Positions 9,168 to 17,263 of a stretch of DNA of 64,000 bases are shown here, one piece after another (the first letter of the stretch is position 1; each line of letters opens with the position of its first letter). Below the pieces are notes generated by a model. It saw only the letters and a program-made list of their open reading frames with translations, did no database searches and was not told the origin of the DNA. Origin of the DNA: Bdellovibrionaceae bacterium UBA3535 (GTDB taxonomy: Bacteria; Bdellovibrionota; Bdellovibrionia; Bdellovibrionales; UBA840); assembly GCA_002376845.1 (NCBI GenBank), contig DFOS01000024.1, positions 62,001-126,000 on the forward strand. The letters run 5' to 3'. A program made the translations under genes and the position numbers.

Positions 9168-9239
9168 TTAGGTCTTGTTCATATACATTGTCTTTTGACA
9201 ATTTCAGTAGAATTATCCAGACTGAAGTTAGAGGTAAAT

Positions 9240-9950
9240 ATGTTTGCACTGATACTACTGTTCGCTTTTCAACTGGAAGCAAAAATCATTCATCAATATT
9301 TTCAAAAAATTGAGTCCAATGGTAGCCATATTGGTTATGCGATCTTGCAAGAAGAACATTTAGCAGACAAAAATCAAATGGTGGTTACTTCCTTTGTAAA
9401 AACCAACCAGCTTGGCGGTAATATCATTGAAGGCATCAAGGCCTACAGCGACGTATCACAATTGGCACCAATATCTTATCAATATACACTTATGGTTGGT
9501 GACAAAAACAAGATCATTGATGCCGTAGTCAGAAAGGGCAGTCTTTTTACAACCACCACGGAAAATGGCACTAAAAAAACCACGCAAACCAAAATCGATG
9601 AAAATTCATTTTTTAGCACATTTTTAGTTCCTAGAATGTTAAGAAAGGGTTTAGCCGTTGATAAAAACTTTAAGTTTTCTGCTATTGCCGAAGAAGATGC
9701 TTCTGTAAGTGAGGGGCGAGCACAAATTCTGGAGCTTACAAAAATAAATGGTCAAGAGGCTTATAAATTAGTAAACGATTATAAAAACAATCGCTTCTAT
9801 AGTTATATTAGCCCTGAAGGCAAGGTACTAAAAACAGAAAATCCAATAACCAAAATTAATACCATTACCGTAGACAGCAAAAAAAATGCTGTTGGCAGCA
9901 TTGCCTATCCAGAGGTGGTACTGAAGACCCTTTTTGGCAAAGTACCCTGA
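9240..9950 (+). CDS. Secreted protein of unknown function
   Basis: A 236-residue exported protein that I do not recognise. ATG at 9240 is chosen because AGAGG (9230-9234) lies five bases upstream and the protein then starts directly with a signal peptide (MFALILLFAFQLEA). An upstream in-frame TTG at 9195 coincides with a promoter-like TTGACA. The mature part is beta-rich and alternates polar and hydrophobic residues; the closing segment NTITVDSKKNAVG resembles periplasmic domains found before transglutaminase-like regions, but no catalytic motif is visible. It is divergent from the TadG-like gene. Confidence 0.7.
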   Translation: MFALILLFAFQLEAKIIHQYFQKIESNGSHIGYAILQEEHLADKNQMVVTSFVKTNQLGGNIIEGIKAYSDVSQLAPISYQYTLMVGDKNKIIDAVVRKGSLFTTTTENGTKKTTQTKIDENSFFSTFLVPRMLRKGLAVDKNFKFSAIAEEDASVSEGRAQILELTKINGQEAYKLVNDYKNNRFYSYISPEGKVLKTENPITKINTITVDSKKNAVGSIAYPEVVLKTLFGKVP

Positions 9951-10016
9951 TACCCGGCCCTTGGTTGGGTCTAGCTTTTACAAGCCTAGACTCTGATTAT
10001 GACACCACCGAATTCG

Positions 10017-10045
10017 TTTACTATTGCTCATCTGTAACTTATAAT
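10017..10045 (+). promoter_or_regulatory. Sigma-70-type promoter of nagZ
   Basis: TTTACT (10017-10022), 17 bases, TATAAT (10040-10045). The start of transcription would be near 10052, giving a 26-base leader that carries the Shine-Dalgarno AGTGAGG. Confidence 0.55.
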
Positions 10046-10077
10046 TATCTTTAACGGAACGTTGAAGTGAGGCTTAT

Positions 10078-11184
10078 ATGAAGTTGAATGAAAAAATAGG
10101 CAATCAAATCATGATTGGTATATCAGGTACCAGTCTAAATGAAAAAGAAAAAGAATTTATCACAAAAAACAATATCGCAGGTGTAACTTTATTTTCTCGC
10201 AATATTGAAAATCCAGAGCAGCTAACAGAACTAGTGGCGGAATTGCAATCTCTACGCATGCACACCGCCAATAAAGCCCCCCTATTCATTGCCATTGATA
10301 TGGAGGGAGGACGAGTTATGCGCCTTAAGGCACCATTTACCAAATGGCCTGCCATCCGACATTTAGGCGAAATAGACTCGGCCACATTAACCTACCGTTT
10401 TGCCGAATGCATGGGGCATGAACTAATGGCAGCGGGAATTAACATTGATTTTGCTCCCTGTGTGGACATATTGACAAACCCTGAAAACGAATTGATTGGC
10501 GATCGCTCGATTGGCTCCGACCCTAATCTGGTCGGCAAACACGCCTCCGCCCTTGTTAGAGGGTATATAAATTCTGGCATCATTGCCTGCGCCAAGCATT
10601 ACCCAGGGCACGGCAATACCATCATTGATAGCCACGAAGACCTTCCGGTAGATGAAACAGATTTGGACACCCTAAAGGAGCGGGAGATCTCCGCTTTTAA
10701 AAAAGCCTTTCGCGCCCGTGTAGATTTGGTTATGACGGCACATATACTATATAAAAATGTAGACCCTGATTACCCGGCAACCTTTTCAAAAAAATTACTG
10801 AAAGAAATTTTGCCCGATACTGGCTACAAAAAACTCGTAATTAGTGACGATTTGGACATGAAGGCACTAACCAAGCATTATGATATAAATGAAATACCAT
10901 TGCATGCACTTAATGCTGGTTGCAATATTTTACTCTATTGTAACGAGGAGCAAAGTCCCTATATAGCAATAGAAGAAATTATAAAGGCTGTAGAAAACAA
11001 AAAATTAGACCTTGCACTTATAGAAGAAAACTATAAGAAGGTAGTGACTTTAAAAGCAGATAGGATCAAACAAGTTGGGCCACTACCTAAAGCAGAACGA
11101 GACAAAATCATTGGCTGTGAAGAGCATCAAAATATGGCTCTTTGCATTCGTGAAAATCGTCTGCCCGACGACATTAAAAGCTAA
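10078..11184 (+). CDS. nagZ: Beta-N-acetylhexosaminidase, glycoside hydrolase family 3
   Basis: Cytoplasmic NagZ-type enzyme that removes GlcNAc from anhydro-muropeptides, feeding AnmK and AmgK/MurU. Key motifs: KHYPGHG (173-179) followed by the mobile-loop DSH (184-186, the His-Asp catalytic dyad region) and the nucleophile segment SDDLDM (256-261). There is no signal peptide. At 368 residues it is slightly longer than E. coli NagZ. A Shine-Dalgarno AGTGAGG precedes the ATG. The last 68 bases overlap the start of the next gene in another frame. Confidence 0.9.
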   Translation: MKLNEKIGNQIMIGISGTSLNEKEKEFITKNNIAGVTLFSRNIENPEQLTELVAELQSLRMHTANKAPLFIAIDMEGGRVMRLKAPFTKWPAIRHLGEIDSATLTYRFAECMGHELMAAGINIDFAPCVDILTNPENELIGDRSIGSDPNLVGKHASALVRGYINSGIIACAKHYPGHGNTIIDSHEDLPVDETDLDTLKEREISAFKKAFRARVDLVMTAHILYKNVDPDYPATFSKKLLKEILPDTGYKKLVISDDLDMKALTKHYDINEIPLHALNAGCNILLYCNEEQSPYIAIEEIIKAVENKKLDLALIEENYKKVVTLKADRIKQVGPLPKAERDKIIGCEEHQNMALCIRENRLPDDIKS

Positions 11185-12832
11185 GTCTCTAGATCCAACT
11201 TTTATAACGGCCAGCCCCCTAGAGCGGGCACAAAAACGTCACGCTCGAAACATCCCCATCGAGCGAGATATCTACGAGGAAATTCAAGAAGAAGAAAGCC
11301 TGCTAACTCCCAGCCTGGGTCGCCCCGGTATTAGCATTCGAGGATCTCGAGCTGCGGACCGAGTTTATCACATTTATAAAAAAGCCCCCCTACATCTCGG
11401 AGATGGCAGCGGTGTTTTGCAAAATATTCTTGGAGAAGAATGGATTGATTCTGTGCAATTGTTAAAAAGTCCCGCTTCTACTCTGATTGGTAACGGTGGA
11501 CTAAGCGGCTCTCTCTTATTGGATACTAAAGTAAATACGGGCAACCATCTTTCTGTTAATTCTACCAGCTTGGACACACATCGCCTGCGCCTGCAACATG
11601 GGGACAGGGATTTTCAAGCCAACTTTTTTGTAGAGAAATCTCATGAATCCTACAATCACAAAGAGGGCGTTGGTTATACCGCTTCCCGCTTAAGGCAAAA
11701 CCACAGACAAACCTATAGACCTTCGCTGATCCTACAAAAAAATTGGCAGGACATTCAATTTGACGGTCTCTTCGTTTTTGCAAAAAGCCATGGTGATAGC
11801 CCGCCCATCAACAATTCTGATAAAATCGATTTTCAGCAAGAATCATTTTTTGCGTCACTAAGCGCGGAAAAAAATTACGACTGGTTTTTACAAAGCTATT
11901 ATTTATCCAATGACAACCATAATAAAGAGCCCAACTTTCACTCGAGCATTCAAAACCAACGCAGCGGATTTATTGCCGAAAAAACCCTCCAGCTAAGGCC
12001 GTCACTAATCAGTGAAGTGGGGACAAGATATGATCATTTGAACGCTGACAATGTATACGAATCCACACCTTTAAAAAAACTACGCACAGAATGGGATACT
12101 TATGCAAATCTAAGTTATTTGTGGAAAGACTATTTGATTGAACCACAATTACGTTATTTGTGGGAGTATGATAAAGACATCAAAGCTTTACATATTACAA
12201 AAGCGAATAAGGAAAATACTTTTTGGCTATCCTATGCAGAAGGTTATCGATCTCCCTCGATTTACGATCTTTATTTTAACGGTCCAAATTCCACAGCAAA
12301 CCCCGAACTACAGCCGGAAAATTCTTACCAAATCGAATTCGGTTGGAAAGATGGCCACTATACTGCCAAGGCATTTTTTATCGAATACCAGGATTTATTT
12401 TTAACCAAACAAATATCTTCCAAGTGGAAGACTCTTAATTTAAGTGCCGCCAAGGTTCAAGGAATAGAGCTTGACGCTATTTTTTCAGGAGATCTTTATG
12501 AGCAATTTCACTCCGTATCTCTGCAAAATGCAGATGGCAAATCTATTTCCCACTTAGATCTGAGCCCGACGTTAAAATTCTTATCTCGTTTTTCTTATTT
12601 TTGGGGTCCGGTCAAATGGTCGATCTATTTTCGCTCCTGGTACGATTATTATATAAACCAAACAAAGGCCCCCTCTTGGCTTACTACCAATCTAATGCTG
12701 GAAAGTTATGCCATCAAAAGCTTTCGTATCACCATGAAGTATGAAAACATTTTTCGTCGGCAAATTACCTATACGCCTAATTATCCCGAAGCCTTAAATG
12801 TGCTTAGCTTGGATTTCAGCTACTCTTTTTAG
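11117..12832 (+). CDS. TonB-dependent outer-membrane receptor
   Basis: Gated outer-membrane channel for a metal chelate, corrinoid or similar ligand, energised by TonB. The GTG at 11117 is chosen: it gives MKSIKIWLFAFVKIV..., a plausible signal peptide, although the whole signal sequence then lies inside nagZ (68-base overlap) and no Shine-Dalgarno is seen. The plug domain follows (RPGISIRGSRAADR, then DSVQLLKSPASTLIGNGGLSG). The barrel ends in ...LDFSYSF, the aromatic C-terminal signal read by the BAM complex. The 571 residues are at the short end for the family. It heads the run leading to the permease, ATPase and TonB genes. Confidence 0.82.
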   Translation: MKSIKIWLFAFVKIVCPTTLKAKSLDPTFITASPLERAQKRHARNIPIERDIYEEIQEEESLLTPSLGRPGISIRGSRAADRVYHIYKKAPLHLGDGSGVLQNILGEEWIDSVQLLKSPASTLIGNGGLSGSLLLDTKVNTGNHLSVNSTSLDTHRLRLQHGDRDFQANFFVEKSHESYNHKEGVGYTASRLRQNHRQTYRPSLILQKNWQDIQFDGLFVFAKSHGDSPPINNSDKIDFQQESFFASLSAEKNYDWFLQSYYLSNDNHNKEPNFHSSIQNQRSGFIAEKTLQLRPSLISEVGTRYDHLNADNVYESTPLKKLRTEWDTYANLSYLWKDYLIEPQLRYLWEYDKDIKALHITKANKENTFWLSYAEGYRSPSIYDLYFNGPNSTANPELQPENSYQIEFGWKDGHYTAKAFFIEYQDLFLTKQISSKWKTLNLSAAKVQGIELDAIFSGDLYEQFHSVSLQNADGKSISHLDLSPTLKFLSRFSYFWGPVKWSIYFRSWYDYYINQTKAPSWLTTNLMLESYAIKSFRITMKYENIFRRQITYTPNYPEALNVLSLDFSYSF

Positions 12833-12909
12833 TATTCCGCATAGCATAAGCACAGCAAAATTATGATATGGAAATTCCCTTCAAAGCAAAGTTTTGCTAA
12901 GAATTAGGC

Positions 12910-13629
12910 ATGAAGCAAATACACCCCAAAGCCTATGTGCATGAAACCGCAAAAATTGGCGCAAATGTGGTAATCGGGCCTTTTGCAAACGTTCACAAAA
13001 ATGCAGTTATCGGTGACAACACCGTAATAGAAGCCCATGTAGTGATTGAAGAAGCTGCTAGTGTAGGCAAGCATTGTCACCTATTTTCCTTCTGTCATGT
13101 ATCCTACCAGTGTGAAATTCACGATCATGTTACCATCTACCCTTTTGCGTGCATAGGCTCCCCAGGTTTTGGTTATGCAAGCGACCGCGAAGGCAAACAC
13201 CACTACATCCCACAAATTGGAACGCAAGTAGTGGGGGAAAATGCAAAAATTGGTCCGCATGCTTGCTTGGACCGTGCCGCCCTAAGCAAATCCATTGTAG
13301 GAAAAGACACCCAGCTTGGAGCCTACACCCACTTGGCTCATAATGTTGAAATTGGCGAAGGCTCTCGTGCCTACGTAGAGCTAGTTGTTGCGGGCTCCAC
13401 AAAAATTGGCAAAGGCTTTTACGCCGATAGTAGGGTCTCGGTTACGGGGCACAAAAAATTAGGCGACAAAATACATATGCGTAGTCACACAGGTGTTAAC
13501 AATTCTGAAACCTCTAGTGGTACCTTTCAAGGATTTCCCCATGAGCCAGAGGAAAAATTTCATGAACGAATGCAAGTACTAAAACAAATCCACCAAATCT
13601 TGCAAATTGCAGAAAAGGCAGAGAAATGA
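12910..13629 (+). CDS. LpxD-like left-handed beta-helix acyltransferase, lacking the N-terminal domain
   Basis: A 239-residue hexapeptide-repeat protein closest in motif order to LpxD, which N-acylates UDP-3-O-acyl-glucosamine in lipid A synthesis. It contains SPGFGYA, PQIGTQVV, DRAAL and the catalytic-type HLAHNVEIG (His144), and the second active-site-type His in SVTGH (His181). The amino-terminal uridine-binding domain of LpxD is absent: the hexapeptide repeats begin at residue 2. The stop overlaps the next LpxD-like gene by four bases. No Shine-Dalgarno is seen. It may act on another nucleotide sugar, or need the next protein as a partner. Confidence 0.75.
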   Translation: MKQIHPKAYVHETAKIGANVVIGPFANVHKNAVIGDNTVIEAHVVIEEAASVGKHCHLFSFCHVSYQCEIHDHVTIYPFACIGSPGFGYASDREGKHHYIPQIGTQVVGENAKIGPHACLDRAALSKSIVGKDTQLGAYTHLAHNVEIGEGSRAYVELVVAGSTKIGKGFYADSRVSVTGHKKLGDKIHMRSHTGVNNSETSSGTFQGFPHEPEEKFHERMQVLKQIHQILQIAEKAEK

Positions 13630-14642
13630 AAATATCGCAGTTAAAAGAAAATTATGCCGAGCTTATCGATGATATCCAGGGCGATCTAGATGCAGAATTT
13701 AAGATGGTTAAGGAATTTGACCAGGCCCAGGCCGATGATCTGATTTATGTTCTTAATGAAAGGTATTTGCCCGCGGCTATGGATTCGGCAGCTAAAAATA
13801 TTGTTGTGCTTACAAAATTAAAAGAGCAGACTCAAAATTTTGAAAATAGAAACTTGATATTTTCCTCTGAAGCCGAAGTTCTAATCGCCAAGCTTTTACA
13901 AGATCATTATTATTACGAGAGTAAAATCACTTTCCCTCAAAGCAATGTGGTGATTGATGAGACTGCCGAAATTGCTGAAGATGTAGAGATTGGGCCCAAC
14001 ACTGTCATAGGGAAAAAGGTAAAGATTCAAAGTGGCACCAAGATTGGCCCCAACAATATTATCTGCGACGAAGCGAAAATTGGCGAAAATTGCTTTCTAG
14101 GGGCCGCGAACTATATTGGAAAAAAGGTGGAACTTGGCAACCATGTGAAAATGCATTCTTTTAACTGTATTGGTACCGATCCTTTCCTGACAAGCAGTGA
14201 GTATGGTTTTGTTAGCACTGCCGCTGGTTTAATATTAGAAGACAAAGTCGAGATGGGTTCAGCCAATACGGTAGAGCTAGGTTTAATTCAGCCAACCATC
14301 GTTAAGACGGGGTCGAAATTGGACAACCGCACTTTCATTGGCTGCGAAACAATTCTTGGCCCACACTCATTTTTAACTGCCGGTGTAAAAGTCTGCCACA
14401 ACGTAGTTACGGGCCACCATTTTGTATGCGGCGGCAATACTACGGTAATGCCCAAGGTGAACATCACGGACAACGTGCAAGTGGCTGGCATTAGCGTGGT
14501 GGACAAGGACATAAAAGAATCGGGGGCCTATGGAGGACACCCACTACAAACAATGCGTGATTATCTAAAAACTAGCATGAGCTTGTCGAAGCTTGCCAAC
14601 TACCGGAAGCAAATTCAAAAAATCATCGAAAATGAAAAATAA
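13626..14642 (+). CDS. LpxD-like paralogue with full-length architecture but altered catalytic site
   Basis: A 338-residue protein with LpxD layout: N-terminal alpha/beta domain (1 to about 100), left-handed beta-helix (about 105-310) and C-terminal helix. Aligning the helix to E. coli LpxD from memory (KIDNLVQIAHNVVIG), this protein reads KLDNRTFIGCETILG, so the catalytic His of AHN is replaced by Cys240 and Asn by Glu. The IDRG motif is also changed, to VELG. It is therefore probably not a standard LpxD. The ATGA overlap with the preceding LpxD-like gene suggests co-production. The end overlaps the permease gene by 11 bases. Confidence 0.75.
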   Translation: MKISQLKENYAELIDDIQGDLDAEFKMVKEFDQAQADDLIYVLNERYLPAAMDSAAKNIVVLTKLKEQTQNFENRNLIFSSEAEVLIAKLLQDHYYYESKITFPQSNVVIDETAEIAEDVEIGPNTVIGKKVKIQSGTKIGPNNIICDEAKIGENCFLGAANYIGKKVELGNHVKMHSFNCIGTDPFLTSSEYGFVSTAAGLILEDKVEMGSANTVELGLIQPTIVKTGSKLDNRTFIGCETILGPHSFLTAGVKVCHNVVTGHHFVCGGNTTVMPKVNITDNVQVAGISVVDKDIKESGAYGGHPLQTMRDYLKTSMSLSKLANYRKQIQKIIENEK

Positions 14643-15591
14643 AAGTCTTTTTCTTGTTTTTTTACTACTCGTATTGAGTTTGTTTTCTTTGTACATAGGC
14701 AGTACGGGTTACGGCTGGTTTTCTATTGAATCCGAAATTTTATGGCAAATACGTCTGCCAAGACTTTTAGCGGCCGCCTCTGTCGGGGCCTCGCTAGGTT
14801 TAGCCGGAGCGCTGCTACAAATATTACTGCAAAACCCCCTTGCGGAACCTTATACGCTAGGAATCTCCGGCGGCGCCTCCATTGGACTGTGCATCGCCAT
14901 GTTATTCCCACTACAACCTCTTTGGATAAGCGCCCCTATATTCAGTGGCATTGGATGCATTTTTTCGACCATGATTGTGTTTTATTTAGCCAACCTACTT
15001 GGTCGCTTTAACCAAAAATCGTTACTGCTTTCTGGCATTCTTATTTCTTTTCTAGCCAGCTCCTTAACTTATGTCTTCTTTAGTATTTTAAACCCCTATG
15101 ATCTACAATCCGCAATTTCTTGGTTGATCGGCTCCTTTGGCCACGAACGTGATCTCTGGTGGCCCATGCAAAGCCTATGCTTTTTTGCCCTTCTACTTTT
15201 CAGCCTAAAAAATAGTAAGAAAATCGACCTATTCCTACTTGGCGAAGAGATCTCTTTTTCATTCTTGAACCAGCAAAAATATTTTCGGCTTATATTACTC
15301 TTAGGGGTGGGCATTCTTACTTCTATTTCTGTTAGCATTTGCGGAATGATTGCCTTTTTAGGGCTTATATCGCCTCACATTAGCATGATGTATCTTAAAT
15401 CCATGCGTGCCAAGCAACTGCTACTAGCATCCTCACTAATAGGAGCCAACTTATTGGTTTTTTCTGACCTACTTACAAAACTATTTTACTCGTGGTTTTA
15501 TTTGCCCTCTGGCATCTTTGTTGCCTTGCTGGGAGCACCATTTATGATTTATTTTCTGATTCAGGAGTCCACCTATGCTTACGTGGACTGA
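14632..15591 (+). CDS. FecCD/BtuC-type ABC transporter permease
   Basis: A 319-residue inner-membrane permease with about nine hydrophobic segments. The FecCD family motif GLAGALLQILLQNPLAEP is near residues 50-70, followed by LGISGGASIG. The region before the C-terminus (CGMIAFLGLISPH) is the canonical cytoplasmic coupling segment for the ATPase. ATG 14632 is preferred over an upstream in-frame start because it begins directly with MKNKSLFLVFLLL. It overlaps the LpxD-like gene by 11 bases and the ATPase by 17. With the TonB receptor it should import a siderophore, haem or corrinoid; the sequence does not fix the substrate. No periplasmic binding protein is encoded nearby. Confidence 0.87.
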   Translation: MKNKSLFLVFLLLVLSLFSLYIGSTGYGWFSIESEILWQIRLPRLLAAASVGASLGLAGALLQILLQNPLAEPYTLGISGGASIGLCIAMLFPLQPLWISAPIFSGIGCIFSTMIVFYLANLLGRFNQKSLLLSGILISFLASSLTYVFFSILNPYDLQSAISWLIGSFGHERDLWWPMQSLCFFALLLFSLKNSKKIDLFLLGEEISFSFLNQQKYFRLILLLGVGILTSISVSICGMIAFLGLISPHISMMYLKSMRAKQLLLASSLIGANLLVFSDLLTKLFYSWFYLPSGIFVALLGAPFMIYFLIQESTYAYVD

Positions 15592-16285
15592 TGTTGACTT
15601 CTTTTACAAAAAACAAAAAATCTTTTCTAAAATCAATTTAGAATTAAGCCGCGATAAAAACTATTTGTTAGTTGGTCCCAATGGCATGGGAAAATCTACT
15701 TTTATAAAACTGGCTATGGGCTATATACAACCACAAGCCGGTAAGATCATTCGTAATTTTTCTAAATTTAACTATGTGCCGCCCAACAATCACTTACATC
15801 CATGCTTAAAAGTTTCGGACCTCATTGATTTATATATCGATCAAAAACAGAAATTCTATAGTAGCAAAACCTATAAGACTCTAGATATAGAAGATCTGGA
15901 TGAACAATCCTACCTGAGCAACTTGTCCAGCGGACAACGGCAGCGGCTTCTGCTTGCTTTAAGCCTTGTTCGCCCAAGCGAAATGGATTTCTTTGATGAG
16001 CCGACCAATCATTTGGATTATTATTATAAAAACCAGTTTTATATGGATTTGAATCTACGAAAAAGCTGCAAGCTACTAGTATGTCATGATCTACAAAGCG
16101 CTTTGCAAATTAAGAACTCCCACATTCTATTAGTAGACAAGAAGGGGGTTCTAGACTTAGGGCCTAGCGATGAAGCCTTATTGAGTCCGCAACTACAAAA
16201 TGCCTTTCGCATCAAAGTCAGTATTAATAATAATCCTGTAAACGGTAGAAAAATGCTGGCAATATCAAACTATGAAACACGGTAA
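15575..16285 (+). CDS. FecE/BtuD-type ABC transporter ATPase
   Basis: A 236-residue ATPase partner of the preceding permease. Walker A GPNGMGKST, signature LSSGQRQR (Ser for the usual Gly), Walker B MDFFDEPTNHLD and switch His in VCHD. It overlaps the permease stop by 17 bases and tonB by 14. Paired dimers of this subunit would power import of whatever the TonB receptor delivers to the periplasm. Confidence 0.9.
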   Translation: MLTWTDVDFFYKKQKIFSKINLELSRDKNYLLVGPNGMGKSTFIKLAMGYIQPQAGKIIRNFSKFNYVPPNNHLHPCLKVSDLIDLYIDQKQKFYSSKTYKTLDIEDLDEQSYLSNLSSGQRQRLLLALSLVRPSEMDFFDEPTNHLDYYYKNQFYMDLNLRKSCKLLVCHDLQSALQIKNSHILLVDKKGVLDLGPSDEALLSPQLQNAFRIKVSINNNPVNGRKMLAISNYETR

Positions 16286-17102
16286 CCGCTCTAAATTTGC
16301 TTTTGTACTTTCCATAATTATTCATACTGGCTTGTTTGCCGGGATTACGTATCTGGGTCTTGATATGACTCTGCCAGAAGGAACTGTTAGCGCTACCGAG
16401 ATGGAATTTGTGGAGGGCGAAATTTCCGTTGGTAACCAAACAACAAATATTCAGCAGCAAGAAGAATTGATTGCTGAAAAACCGCCCGAGCCCGCACCGC
16501 CGCCACCGCCGGTTAAAAAAGCCAAAACCATTGAAAAAGCGCCTCCCGCAGAAGAAGACTTGCCAATACTGCCGCCAAAAGAAGAGGTTGCAGCCAATAC
16601 AGAAGAAATACCGGTGGATGAAGAGGAGATACAAAATCCTGATTTAGAGGATTACCTAGAAGAGCCTGCTGAGAGCGAATTGGCTGAGGAGCTCCCGGAA
16701 AAAAGTATAAGCAATAATGAACTCGACGAGGAGATCAACCAATTGGCTGAAAAAAAGGGGGTGGAAAATCAAGTTAAGTACGGCACCTCTAGTGGCACGA
16801 AATCCCACAAACAGTTAACAGCCTTGCCAGGCAATGTGCCGCCGGATTATCCAATGCTTGCACGGCTAAGAAGATATGAGGGTACCGTGATTTTGCATTT
16901 TGATGTGACAAAGAGTGGTCAGGTAAGCAATGTGGCAGTAGCGCAATCCTCGGGCTATTCGGTTTTGGATCAATCGGCTTTAGAGGCACATAGTAAGTGG
17001 CGCTATCGACCGGGCAAGCCTGGTCGCTACAACAAGCCCTATCATTTTCGCCTAAGCGGCAAAGCTGTAGAGGCCCCTAGCACCTTAAGGCGTGGGCGCT
17101 AG
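16272..17102 (+). CDS. tonB: TonB energy-transducing protein
   Basis: Couples inner-membrane proton motive force to outer-membrane receptors. It has a single N-terminal membrane anchor (residues about 9-28), a Pro/Glu-rich periplasm-spanning segment with a PPEPAPPPPP run near 72-81, and a C-terminal TonB domain (about 190-262) with PPDYPMLARLRRYEGTVIL and SSGYSVLDQSAL. The linker is unusually acidic (many Glu-Glu pairs) compared with the Lys-Pro type of enterics. It is last in the receptor-permease-ATPase run. ExbB and ExbD are not in the window. The stop codon shares CTAG with the convergent small gene. Confidence 0.9.
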   Translation: MKHGNRSKFAFVLSIIIHTGLFAGITYLGLDMTLPEGTVSATEMEFVEGEISVGNQTTNIQQQEELIAEKPPEPAPPPPPVKKAKTIEKAPPAEEDLPILPPKEEVAANTEEIPVDEEEIQNPDLEDYLEEPAESELAEELPEKSISNNELDEEINQLAEKKGVENQVKYGTSSGTKSHKQLTALPGNVPPDYPMLARLRRYEGTVILHFDVTKSGQVSNVAVAQSSGYSVLDQSALEAHSKWRYRPGKPGRYNKPYHFRLSGKAVEAPSTLRRGR

Positions 17103-17230
17103 TCTTCGCCAAACAGCTCTTTCATGCTTTTAGTAGTACCTTGGTTGCGCTCGCGAGCTTTGCGCTTACTACCCTGCTTGGCTTTTTTACGACGACGTAT
17201 GCTTTCTAATTTTGTGGTTTTTGATGCCAT
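17099..17230 (-). CDS. Small basic protein, 43 residues
   Basis: An open frame of 43 codons plus stop encoding a very basic N-terminal part (RRRKKAK, then KRKARER) and an acidic end (FGED). The start is convincing: AGGAG lies six bases before the ATG. It follows the outer-membrane protein gene by 33 bases on the same strand. It shares its stop CTAG with tonB on the other strand. Composition suggests nucleic-acid or ribosome binding, but I recognise no family. The strong Shine-Dalgarno and exact packing between neighbours make it a likely real gene. Confidence 0.7.
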   Translation of the reverse strand: MASKTTKLESIRRRKKAKQGSKRKARERNQGTTKSMKELFGED

Positions 17231-17263
17231 TACAAACTCCTGCTCAAAGATTATGCTTTAGTA

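Noticed and set aside
9969..9991. Inverted repeat GTCTAG/CTAGAC after the 9240 gene as a terminator.
   Set aside because: The stem is six pairs with an 11-base loop and no T tract follows; too weak to call.
11075..11116. Upstream ATG (11075) as the start of the TonB receptor.
   Set aside because: It adds 14 polar residues ahead of the hydrophobic segment; the GTG at 11117 gives a normal signal peptide.
12885..12898. Hairpin AGCAA-AGTT-TTGCT as a terminator before the first LpxD-like gene.
   Set aside because: The stem is only five pairs and is not followed by a T tract.
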